Assembly (NCBI GenBank): GCA_964588705.1
Contig: CAZPQV010000032.1
Span: 1 to 23,242 of the forward strand
From: CAZPQV01 sp964588705
GTDB lineage: Bacteria; Bacteroidota; Bacteroidia; Flavobacteriales; Weeksellaceae
DNA: 23,242 bases
Reading direction: 5' to 3'
Shown: one piece after another, positions 16,034 to 23,193 of the stretch
How positions within the stretch are numbered: position 1 is the first letter of the stretch
Layout: every line of letters begins with the position of its first letter
The notes under the pieces: generated by a model
What the model was told of the DNA's origin: nothing
Seen by the model: the letters and a program-made list of their open reading frames with translations, nothing else
Database searches by the model: none
Made by a program: the position numbers and the translations under genes

Positions 16034-17434
16034 TTATTTTGTTTTTCTTTTGAATTTAGCTGAACCTTCAGGAATTGCCTGGACTGTTCTGAATCCGATA
16101 TAACTTCTTGCAGAATCTTTTCTCTCCCAATCTCTGTAACCGTTCATCAGAAGGTAACCTACATCTTTCCATGAACCTCCTCTCACAGATTTTTTCACTT
16201 CTCTATAAGCTTGGTTAGATAAATACGGATTTAATGTAGAAGCGACCTGATATGTTGCGTTATTATATGGAGACTCCGTCCATTCAGCTACATTTCCTGC
16301 CATATCATACAGACCAAAATCATTTCTTGAAAAGCTTTTTACCGGTGCCGTATAAGTATAGTTTCCTTTTTTCTCGTCTTCGATATAGTTACCTCTTTTC
16401 GGTTTGAAATTGGCCAAATAACATCCTCTGTCATCCATTAAATAAGGACCACCCCAAGGATAAGTTGCATTTTCGCGTCCGCCTCTTGCAGCATACTCCC
16501 ATTCTGCTTCAGTAGGAAGACGGAATGCCATTGGCTTTTGTTTCTTTCTTTTCTGGCTTTCATTCCAGTCAGATTTTGCTTTGGATTTATAGTTGGCAAA
16601 AGCTCTTGCCTGATCCCAAGTTACACCAACAACCGGATAATTTTTATAGGCATCGTGCCAGAAATAACCGTCGTAAAGCGGTTCGTTATAAGCGTAGTTA
16701 AAGTCTCTGATCCAAACAGTTGTATCCGGATAAACGGCAATACTTTCTTTCTTAAGATACTCTGCGCCTCTCGCACGGTCTTTTACTGCTGTTTCGATAT
16801 CTTCCCATTGGTAAGCGTAAAGAAGTTTTCTGCTGTCGATAATTCTTTCGTTATTAATTCTTTCAGTTTTAGGAATGTACATAGTTTCTAAAACTTCAGC
16901 ATACTGAACATCCGGATAATCTGAAGTTCTCCACATCAACGGAACATCCCAATCCAATCTTTTAGATTCATCATAACCGTCTCTTCCACCCTGAGATTCA
17001 AGAAACTCCTGATAAGGATTTAATGCGCCCCCAGCCTTCTTTGCAAGATAGGCGTACTCTCCAATTCCGGATCCTCCACCGTCTCCTGCTGCTTCAGCAA
17101 GAAGAGTTCTTGCAATTGAATCTCGTACATAATTGATGAAAACACGGTATTCTGCATTGGTAACTTCAGTTTCATCCATAAAGAATGAAGAAACGGTAAC
17201 CGTTTTTAAAGGAGATTTCTCAGGTGTATTTACAAAGTCCTGATCTGCCATACCCATCACAAAAGAACCTCCGGGAATAGCAACCATTCCGTAAGGTCTT
17301 TCAGCAACGAATGATTTGCCTTTTGTCCTTGCAATCAATTCACCTTTTGTATCAGGCTTACCAGAAGATCTGGATCCTTTAGAACAGGATACAATAACCG
17401 AAACCGATAAAAATAAAAGAAATATTCTCTTCAT
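16034..17434 (-). CDS. gldK: Type IX secretion lipoprotein GldK
   Basis: A 466-residue outer-membrane lipoprotein of the T9SS periplasmic ring. The signal peptide MKRIFLLFLSVSVIVSC ends in a lipobox, with Cys17 as lipidation site. The body is an FGE-sulfatase (SUMF1-like) fold: GGSFVMGMADQDF, FFMDETEVTNAEYR (about 89-102), FRLPTEAEWEYAARGG, DMAGNVAEWTESPYN and VRGGSWKD, ending near YIGFRTVQ. GldK keeps the fold as a structural part rather than an enzyme. It is the first of the gldKLMN genes. The 110-base spacer upstream (17435-17544) is A/T-rich with no hairpin terminator after glmS, so readthrough from glmS or a promoter I cannot place are both possible. Confidence 0.94.
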   Translation of the reverse strand: MKRIFLLFLSVSVIVSCSKGSRSSGKPDTKGELIARTKGKSFVAERPYGMVAIPGGSFVMGMADQDFVNTPEKSPLKTVTVSSFFMDETEVTNAEYRVFINYVRDSIARTLLAEAAGDGGGSGIGEYAYLAKKAGGALNPYQEFLESQGGRDGYDESKRLDWDVPLMWRTSDYPDVQYAEVLETMYIPKTERINNERIIDSRKLLYAYQWEDIETAVKDRARGAEYLKKESIAVYPDTTVWIRDFNYAYNEPLYDGYFWHDAYKNYPVVGVTWDQARAFANYKSKAKSDWNESQKRKKQKPMAFRLPTEAEWEYAARGGRENATYPWGGPYLMDDRGCYLANFKPKRGNYIEDEKKGNYTYTAPVKSFSRNDFGLYDMAGNVAEWTESPYNNATYQVASTLNPYLSNQAYREVKKSVRGGSWKDVGYLLMNGYRDWERKDSARSYIGFRTVQAIPEGSAKFKRKTK

Positions 17435-17544
17435 ATTGTATTTTCAGAATTAGACGATAAATCTATTAATTTTTTTTTATAAAAAAATCAATATATAACA
17501 AGCAAACGAAAAAATATTATTATTATTTTATATCTGCTGAAAAA

Positions 17545-19398
17545 TTATTCTACAGTTACTGATTTTGCAAGATTTCGTGGCTGATCCACATTTGCTCCTC
17601 TGTAAACTGCAATATAATAAGATAATAACTGTAAAGGAATAGCCGCTACAATTGGTGAGAAGCATTCCGATGTATCTGGAATTTCAATCACATGGTCTGC
17701 CATTGCCGCAACCTGCTCATCTCCCTGATTAACTACAGCAATAACTTTTCCTTTTCTTGCTTTAATTTCCTGAACATTACTTACAATTTTATCGTAGTGA
17801 CCTCTTTTCGGCGCAATAATAACAATTGGCATATTCTCATCAATCAGTGCGATTGGTCCGTGCTTCATTTCTGCTGCAGGATATCCTTCAGCATGGATGT
17901 ACGAAATTTCTTTCAGTTTCAGAGCACCTTCCAAAGCAGATGGATAGTTGTAACCTCTTCCTAAATAAAGGAAGTTTGTAGCATCAACATAATCTTTTGA
18001 AAGCTCTTTTACGTGTTCGTGAGTGGTTTCAAGAACTTCTTCGATTTTCTTTGGAAGAAGGTCAAGTTCAGTAATCAGTTTCATGAACTCCTGATTGCTA
18101 AGATTTCCGTTGTGCTTACCTAATTTAAGCGCAATCAGTGTTAGAATTGTAAGCTGTGCAGTGAAAGCTTTTGTAGAGGCAACGCCAATTTCCGGACCGG
18201 CGTGTGTGTAAGATCCGGCATCCGTAATTCTTGCAATTGAGGAATCTACCACGTTACAGATACCATATATGAATGCTCCTCTTTCTTTTGCAAGTTTAAG
18301 GGCAGCCATTGTATCGGCAGTTTCCCCTGATTGTGAAATTGCGATTACAACGTCATTTTCGTTGATGATTGGATTTCTGTATCTGAATTCCGAAGCATAT
18401 TCCACCTCAACAGGAATTCTTGCAAATTCTTCAATAAGATATTCGCCGATTAAACCTGCATGCCAAGAAGTTCCGCATGCAATGATGATAATTCTTTTTG
18501 CATTAGTGAATTTTTCAAGGTGATCCCAAATTCCGGCCATTTTAATGATGCCTTCATCTACCAAAAGACGGCCTCTCATTGTATCATGGATTGATCTTGG
18601 CTGTTCGAAAATTTCTTTTAACATGAAATGTTCAAATCCTCCTTTTTCAATCTGTTCAAGATTTAATTTCAGCTCCTGAATAGCAGGTTCAATTTTAGAG
18701 TTATCTACAATGGTTCGGATATCAACTCCATTTTCCAAAGAAATCGTTGCCATGTGCCCTTCTTCAAGATAAATGGCTTCTTTGGTAAATTCAACAAAAG
18801 GTGAAGCATCTGAAGCAATGAAATACTCATTATTTCCAAGACCGATAGCAAGCGGAGAACCAAGTCTTCCAACCACTAAAATCCCTGGGAAATCGTCGTG
18901 CATTACAGTGATAGCGTAGGCACCATAAACTTCATTCAGTGCGAATCTCACGGCAGTTGGAAAATCTTCAGTAATCTTTTCATCCATGAAATACTGAATC
19001 AGGTTTACCAGAACTTCGGTATCTGTTTCTGACTGAAAAGTATAACCTTTTCCGGTAAGCATTGTTTTTAAACTGTCATAATTTTCAATAATACCATTAT
19101 GAACCAACGCAATTTTACCGTTGTTAGACAAATGTGGGTGAGAGTTTCTATCGCTCGGAACACCGTGAGTAGCCCAACGTGTATGTCCCATCCCTACTTT
19201 TGCTTTACCTTTCAGGTTTTCTGAAATGGCAACCAAATCATCAACCTTTCCTTTCGTCTTTGCAACATCAAATGCGTTGTTATCGCTGTCTAATACAATT
19301 CCGGCACTGTCGTACCCTCTATATTCTAATCTTCTAAGCCCATTTATAACGATGCTGTAAGCATCTTGAAAACCTGTGTAACCAACTATTCCACACAT
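17545..19398 (-). CDS. glmS: Glutamine-fructose-6-phosphate aminotransferase (isomerizing)
   Basis: This 617-residue cytoplasmic enzyme makes glucosamine-6-phosphate from fructose-6-phosphate and glutamine, the first step to UDP-GlcNAc for peptidoglycan and lipopolysaccharide. The N-terminal glutaminase has the nucleophile Cys2 (MCGIVGYTGF), plus RRLEYRGYDSAG and HNGIIENY. Two sugar-isomerase (SIS) domains follow, with IIIACGTSWHAG and VVIAISQSGETADT in the first and FLYLGRGYNYPSALEGALKLKE in the second. The C-terminus DQPRNLAKSVTVE carries the conserved Lys. Length is normal. The start is 12 bases after the DUF4270 gene, so it is cotranscribed with it. No ribozyme-type riboswitch is seen, as expected outside Firmicutes. 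Confidence 0.97.
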   Translation of the reverse strand: MCGIVGYTGFQDAYSIVINGLRRLEYRGYDSAGIVLDSDNNAFDVAKTKGKVDDLVAISENLKGKAKVGMGHTRWATHGVPSDRNSHPHLSNNGKIALVHNGIIENYDSLKTMLTGKGYTFQSETDTEVLVNLIQYFMDEKITEDFPTAVRFALNEVYGAYAITVMHDDFPGILVVGRLGSPLAIGLGNNEYFIASDASPFVEFTKEAIYLEEGHMATISLENGVDIRTIVDNSKIEPAIQELKLNLEQIEKGGFEHFMLKEIFEQPRSIHDTMRGRLLVDEGIIKMAGIWDHLEKFTNAKRIIIIACGTSWHAGLIGEYLIEEFARIPVEVEYASEFRYRNPIINENDVVIAISQSGETADTMAALKLAKERGAFIYGICNVVDSSIARITDAGSYTHAGPEIGVASTKAFTAQLTILTLIALKLGKHNGNLSNQEFMKLITELDLLPKKIEEVLETTHEHVKELSKDYVDATNFLYLGRGYNYPSALEGALKLKEISYIHAEGYPAAEMKHGPIALIDENMPIVIIAPKRGHYDKIVSNVQEIKARKGKVIAVVNQGDEQVAAMADHVIEIPDTSECFSPIVAAIPLQLLSYYIAVYRGANVDQPRNLAKSVTVE

Positions 19399-19410
19399 AT
19401 AATTATAGTT

Positions 19411-20928
19411 TTATTTTTTAGAGTAAATGATATTCAGCTGAGCTCTGTTTGCATTGGCAGGATCTGTACCAACCAACACGACTCTGTTCGGAGTGTAAGC
19501 TCTTGAATTATAGTTCACACCGATACGCTGTCCGGTTTGAGCATTAATTTCGAAATCGCCAACTTCAAGAATTAAATCTCTGTTTTCAGCTTCTTTCTCA
19601 ATAATATTTTTCAGAGTCTGAGTTAATCCAACTTCATAATAAGCCGGATTTTTATCGAGATTAAATGCTCTTACAAACTGAAAAGTTCCCATTGTTCCAA
19701 ATGCGTCAAGTTCTGCCAGGAAGGTGTTCAGATTCTTCTGTCTCACCGTAAAAGCTTTAGGTTTTTCATATTTATTATTCCAAACGGAAGCATCTGTAAA
19801 AAGTTTAATCTTCGCAGAAATAATACCGATTTTATCGTTTTTGTAAAGATCTTTAAGCTGAGCAACGGTTGCTGCAGGAATTCTGATTCCAAAACTAGGA
19901 CCACCCATTCCCTGAGTGTATATTTTCGCATCACCGGTCGTAGAATTGCTGTTCGCCAAAACAGTTGCTACTGCTGCACCGGTTCTGTCGTACTCAATCT
20001 GACTGAACTTTGCATTCCCACTGCCTAAACTCATAGTGAAATTGGCCTTTTCGCGAGTGGTCGTTCCATTGGCGGTGACATCCTTTTTATAATAAACAAC
20101 AATCTGCATATCACCAGGATTAAACTTCATAATATATCCGTCGTTTTCAGCAACTGAAAGACGTACCCCTTTGAAATATCTGATAAAGTTAGAAGCATTC
20201 AGAAGTTCCGGCTGACCTTTTTTAGCGATAATTTTGTTTTGGAAGAAAGTAGGTTCCAGCGGAATTCTAAGTGAAGGATCTCTTACAAGAATCTCAGAAT
20301 TATCACTGTCTTTGGTGATTTTTACTGAAGTAATTTTTCCGCTAAGCTCGGAAGTACCAATCAGCGTACTGTAATTCACAACCTTGTTGGAGAAAACCAT
20401 GTCTGAACCAGATCCAAGGAAATCATCAACTTCATGAACGTTCAATGTTAAAGGCAAACTTCCTTTCCCGTACTTTGTAATCGGATAGGTTTTCACTTCC
20501 TTTTTAGCCGCAACATCACCATCAGGCCATTTATAATCGTCCATAGTTGTAGTTGTTGCACTGTCCGCAGGAAACTGAGGTTTAAAAACTAAAACCGCAC
20601 TGTCAACCACTGCATTCACTCCAAAATCAGGATCATAAGATGTGAGTCTTATCTGTGTTACTAAAGAGGACTTCTGCATCCCGAACTGCGGCTCTGTAAA
20701 AGCACCCAACGTAGCATTGGTGAGTTTTATAGCATCAGTTCTCAAAGTATCGTTATTATTGATGTTGTAGGCAACCACATCATACGATGCATTTACGCCT
20801 TCCGCAGCAGTTTGGTCGAAAAACTGCGAACCTAAGTTATCTGCCTCAGATTCACATCCTATTAAAACAAAACTTCCAGCGATAATCACCATGGAAGTTT
20901 TAAAAACATTCTTAATATTTTTTACCAT
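19411..20928 (-). CDS. DUF4270 family lipoprotein
   Basis: A 505-residue protein with a lipoprotein signal peptide ending FVLIGC, lipidated at Cys25. The residues after the cysteine, ESEAD, are acidic; in Bacteroidetes such an acidic patch often acts as an export signal that places lipoproteins on the cell surface, so surface exposure is likely. The mature protein is rich in beta structure, with features typical of DUF4270, including the N-terminal stretch YDVVAYNINNNDTLRTDAIKL, and the C-terminal block LILEVGDFEINAQTGQRIG followed by PNRVVLVGT. Function is unknown. It lies between the GT5-like gene (21 bases) and glmS (12 bases), suggesting an envelope or surface-polysaccharide role. Confidence 0.85.
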   Translation of the reverse strand: MVKNIKNVFKTSMVIIAGSFVLIGCESEADNLGSQFFDQTAAEGVNASYDVVAYNINNNDTLRTDAIKLTNATLGAFTEPQFGMQKSSLVTQIRLTSYDPDFGVNAVVDSAVLVFKPQFPADSATTTTMDDYKWPDGDVAAKKEVKTYPITKYGKGSLPLTLNVHEVDDFLGSGSDMVFSNKVVNYSTLIGTSELSGKITSVKITKDSDNSEILVRDPSLRIPLEPTFFQNKIIAKKGQPELLNASNFIRYFKGVRLSVAENDGYIMKFNPGDMQIVVYYKKDVTANGTTTREKANFTMSLGSGNAKFSQIEYDRTGAAVATVLANSNSTTGDAKIYTQGMGGPSFGIRIPAATVAQLKDLYKNDKIGIISAKIKLFTDASVWNNKYEKPKAFTVRQKNLNTFLAELDAFGTMGTFQFVRAFNLDKNPAYYEVGLTQTLKNIIEKEAENRDLILEVGDFEINAQTGQRIGVNYNSRAYTPNRVVLVGTDPANANRAQLNIIYSKK

Positions 20929-20949
20929 TAATTTTCTAAGTAGTATAGA

Positions 20950-21720
20950 TTAATAAACTTTTTCAATTTGTTCAGGTTCGATGTAGTCTGCTTTTTCAGT
21001 TTTAGATTTCGAGAAGCACGCTTCAATATCCCCTTCCAGGAACTCGTCTCCTTTTATCAAAACGTCAACAAGATTCATACTGTCCATTACAAATTTTTCC
21101 GAGCACGGTTTTTTTAACGCGTCAAGGTCTGTAATATTGTCGAACTTCAGAACTTCATTTACAGTTTCGTTGAAATTATTGTTTGGCTCATTATAAACGG
21201 AAAGAACCAATTTTGTGTTTTTGAAATAGTAATCGTTCTTGTAATATTTCTTCAGATAAACCGGGATGAATGAAGACATCCAGCCATTAAGATGTATCAC
21301 ATCCGGCACCCAATTCAATTTCTTTATCGTTTCTATTACACCTCTTGCGAAGAAAACGGCGCGCTCTCCGTTATCATCAAATTCATTGCCATCTTCGTCT
21401 GTGTAGTAGTGTTTTCTTTTAAAATATTCTTCGTTGTCGATAAAATAAACCTGAAGTCTCTCTCCAGGCAACGAGGCAACTTTTATAATCAGCCGTTGAT
21501 CGAGGTCGTTGATAATAATGTTCATCCCGGACAATCGAATAACTTCATGCAATTGAAATTTTCGTTCGCTTATCAGTCCAAATCTTGGCATAAAAACCCG
21601 AACATCATTACCTTCCTGGTGCATTTTAAGCGCCATTTTATTCACCGCGGTTGCCATATTGCTGTCTTCCTGATAAGGGTACAGCTCTGTGGTAACATAC
21701 AATATTTTCTGATTCGGCAT
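20950..21720 (-). CDS. Glycogen/starch synthase-like protein, N-terminal domain only
   Basis: About 256 residues from the ATG at 21720; a start at 21765 would add 15 residues that do not match the family and would overlap the predicted promoter. It matches the N-terminal half of GT5 synthases: KILYVTTELYPY at the start, DVRVFMPRFG (39-48), and PDVIHLNGWMSSFIPVYLKKYY around residue 145. Two departures matter. The KTGG motif that holds ADP-glucose in true glycogen synthases is replaced by EDSN (residues 18-21). The whole C-terminal nucleotide-binding domain (family length about 480) is absent. Catalysis as a glycogen synthase is therefore unlikely; a regulatory or binding role is inference. It is first in the operon with DUF4270 and glmS. 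Confidence 0.83.
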   Translation of the reverse strand: MPNQKILYVTTELYPYQEDSNMATAVNKMALKMHQEGNDVRVFMPRFGLISERKFQLHEVIRLSGMNIIINDLDQRLIIKVASLPGERLQVYFIDNEEYFKRKHYYTDEDGNEFDDNGERAVFFARGVIETIKKLNWVPDVIHLNGWMSSFIPVYLKKYYKNDYYFKNTKLVLSVYNEPNNNFNETVNEVLKFDNITDLDALKKPCSEKFVMDSMNLVDVLIKGDEFLEGDIEACFSKSKTEKADYIEPEQIEKVY

Positions 21721-21735
21721 AATATATATTTTGCA

Positions 21736-21749
21736 CCCTTCTAAAAGGG
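21736..21749 (-). other. Short hairpin in the leader of the GT5-like gene
   Basis: CCCTT with AAGGG around a 4-base loop lies 16-29 bases before the start codon, within the predicted 5' leader. It could modulate translation, but the stem is only five pairs. Confidence 0.3.
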
Positions 21750-21762
21750 ACACATTACAATG

Positions 21763-21792
21763 CAAAATTACAAAAAATAAGTGGAAAACTAA
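21763..21792 (-). promoter_or_regulatory. Probable promoter of the GT5-like / DUF4270 / glmS operon
   Basis: On the minus strand TTAG (21789-21792), an 18-base spacer and TAATTTTG (21763-21770) match TTTG / TAnnTTTG with one mismatch in the first box and none in the second. This leaves a leader of about 40 bases before the ATG at 21720. Confidence 0.5.
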
Positions 21793-21870
21793 CGATTTAA
21801 CATAATTTATGAATTAATAAAAAATACCACAGGAATTTACTTTAGCATTTTTTTCTTTTGTTTTTTTAAT

Positions 21871-21878
21871 TAAATTTG
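21871..21878 (+). promoter_or_regulatory. Possible -7 promoter box of panC
   Basis: TAAATTTG matches TAnnTTTG exactly and ends 21 bases before the panC ATG. The upstream region is one long T-rich stretch, so any -33 box is only T-rich rather than a defined TTTG. Confidence 0.45.
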
Positions 21879-21899
21879 TTTTTATACTAAAGTTAAACG

Positions 21900-22748
21900 A
21901 TGGAAATACTAAAAAGTAAAAGCGCCCTGAGAGCGTATATTGAGAGAAACAAGGAAATGGGAAAAAAAATTGGCTTCGCGCCAACGATGGGCGCACTGCA
22001 CGACGGACATCTTTCCCTGTACGAAGCCGCCCGAAAAAATAACGACCTTGTAATTTCTTCAGTTTTTGTAAATCCAACGCAGTTTAACAATCAGGAAGAC
22101 TTGAAAAAATATCCGAGAAACGTCAGTGCAGATATCAAAATGCTTGAGAAAACCGGAAATGTAGATGCCGTTTATATTCCGAAAGTTGAAGATATTTATC
22201 CCAATGGCTTAAAAAGCAAAACTTACGATTTCGACGGACTTGAAAACGAAATGGAAGGCAAATTCAGACCCGGACATTTCGACGGTGTCGGAACTGTTGT
22301 AGAAGAACTTTTTAAACAGATAAAGCCCGACAATGCTTACTTCGGACAGAAAGACTACCAGCAACTTGCCATAATCAAAAAAATGGTTGAGAAGAAGAAA
22401 ATTCCGGTAACCGTTCATGGTGTTGAAACACTTCGTGAAAGCAATGGTTTAGCAATGAGTTCCAGAAACGAAAGGCTCAGCAGAGAACAAAGACAGGCGG
22501 CCGCAATCATTCACAACACATTGGTAAAAGTGAACGATTGGTTCAGAATTCTTACCATTCCTGAAATCAACGAACGTGTGAAATCTATTTTTGAAAAAGC
22601 CAACGGCTTTGTACTCGAATATTTTATTATTGCTGATGAGGAAACTTTAAAGGAAACAGATTTCTTTTATAAAGACAAAGAATTCCGCGCATTTATAGCA
22701 GTTTTCGCCGGCGAAGTGAGACTGATTGACAATATGCACCTGGATTAA
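21900..22748 (+). CDS. panC: Pantothenate synthetase
   Basis: This 282-residue cytoplasmic enzyme joins pantoate and beta-alanine using ATP, the last step of vitamin B5 synthesis. It shows the ATP-binding HIGH-type motif PTMGALHDGH (28-37), SSVFVNPTQF, the pantoate-binding FRPGHFDGVGTVV, FGQKDYQQ and the KMSKS-like MSSRN. Length is normal. It is the only plus-strand gene and is divergent from the GT5-like operon with a 179-base shared upstream region. No panB or panD is adjacent. A heptad-phased repeat starts directly after its stop codon. Confidence 0.96.
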   Translation: MEILKSKSALRAYIERNKEMGKKIGFAPTMGALHDGHLSLYEAARKNNDLVISSVFVNPTQFNNQEDLKKYPRNVSADIKMLEKTGNVDAVYIPKVEDIYPNGLKSKTYDFDGLENEMEGKFRPGHFDGVGTVVEELFKQIKPDNAYFGQKDYQQLAIIKKMVEKKKIPVTVHGVETLRESNGLAMSSRNERLSREQRQAAAIIHNTLVKVNDWFRILTIPEINERVKSIFEKANGFVLEYFIIADEETLKETDFFYKDKEFRAFIAVFAGEVRLIDNMHLD

Positions 22749-22749
22749 T

Positions 22750-22826
22750 AAGTGATGGGTGATGGGTGATAAGTAATACTTGAAATCTGGAATCTTGAAT
22801 TTTGAATTTTGAATCCGTAATTTTTC
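22750..22826. repeat. Heptad-phased word repeat downstream of panC
   Basis: Eleven 7-base words run in phase from just after the panC stop. GGGTGAT occurs twice, ATTTTGA twice, and AAGTGAT, AAGTAAT, ATCTTGA and ATCTGGA are close variants. This is the clearest array in the window and reaches to within 13 bases of the terminator hairpin at 22839-22867. Confidence 0.75.
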
Positions 22827-22838
22827 CTAATAAAAAAA

Positions 22839-22867
22839 TCAAAGGCCTTCCAATGGAAGGCCTTTGA
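22839..22867 (-). terminator. Terminator of the tRNA cluster, possibly shared with panC
   Basis: A perfect 13-bp stem, TCAAAGGCCTTCC with GGAAGGCCTTTGA, with a 3-base loop. On the minus strand it is followed by TTTTTTT, so it should end transcription of the tRNA genes. It has no T run on the plus strand, so it would act only weakly for panC. Confidence 0.85.
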
Positions 22868-22920
22868 ACACCAAATCACAAAATATTAATATGAAAAAAA
22901 TTTACTTTTCAGCAAATTTG

Positions 22921-22993
22921 TGACCTGGCTGGGATTCGAACCCAGGACCCATACATTAAAAGTGTATTGCTCTACCAGCTGAGCTACCAGGTC
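22921..22993 (-). tRNA. tRNA-Lys (anticodon TTT)
   Basis: The minus strand folds as a full 73-base cloverleaf: acceptor GACCTGG with CCAGGTC, D arm GCTCAGCTGGTAGAGC, anticodon loop CTTTTAA (anticodon at 22958-22960), T arm CTGGG-TTCGAAT-CCCAG, discriminator A. The CCA end is not encoded. Confidence 0.96.
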
Positions 22994-23027
22994 GGTCTTT
23001 TTATCAATTATAAGTAATAAAATAAGC

Positions 23028-23069
23028 ATTTTAAATCGCTAATCGCTTATTACCCATCGCTTATCTTTG
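23028..23069. repeat. Heptad-phased word repeat between two tRNA genes
   Basis: Six 7-base words in phase, with ATCGCTT twice and ATCGCTA once. On the minus strand it reads GATGGGTAATAAGCGAT, which matches the panC array segment GATGGGTGATAAGTAAT at 14 of 17 positions. It lies in the tRNA-Leu to tRNA-Lys spacer and so would be transcribed with them. Confidence 0.6.
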
Positions 23070-23155
23070 TGGTGCCTGCGACTGGACTCGAACCAGCACA
23101 TCCATAGGAAACCACCCCCTCAAGATGGCGTGTCTACCAATTTCACCACACAGGC
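23070..23155 (-). tRNA. tRNA-Leu (anticodon GAG), CCA encoded
   Basis: The minus strand gives acceptor GCCTGTG with CGCAGGC, anticodon stem CCATC/GGTGG around loop TTGAGGG (anticodon GAG at 23119-23121), a long variable arm typical of class II tRNAs, and T loop TTCGAGT. The 3' CCA is encoded at 23070-23072, unlike tRNA-Lys next to it. Confidence 0.95.
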
Positions 23156-23164
23156 AAAAAAAAA

Positions 23165-23180
23165 CCGTAAACATTTACGG
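23165..23180 (-). terminator. Hairpin plus nine Ts directly before tRNA-Leu
   Basis: CCGTAA with TTACGG forms a short stem, followed on the minus strand by nine Ts (23156-23164) that end exactly at the first base of tRNA-Leu. It has the form of an intrinsic terminator for the tRNA upstream, or a processing signal. Confidence 0.6.
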
Positions 23181-23193
23181 GAATTTTTAGGTG

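Noticed and set aside
16034..17434. GldK as an active formylglycine-generating enzyme
   Set aside because: The fold is of that family, but the lipoprotein signal, the gldKLMN context and the known structural role of GldK argue against catalysis.
17435..17544. Promoter or terminator in the glmS-gldK spacer
   Set aside because: The spacer is almost all A and T. The best -7-like match, TAGATTTA, lacks a matching upstream box, and no GC-containing hairpin is present.
21814..22077. Minus-strand open frames overlapping the start of panC
   Set aside because: They are low-complexity, rich in Phe and Ser, and overlap the clear panC motifs on the other strand.
22201..22418. Possible second gene antisense to panC
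   Set aside because: The frame has no start context or domain, and the plus-strand frame is a confident panC with all catalytic motifs.
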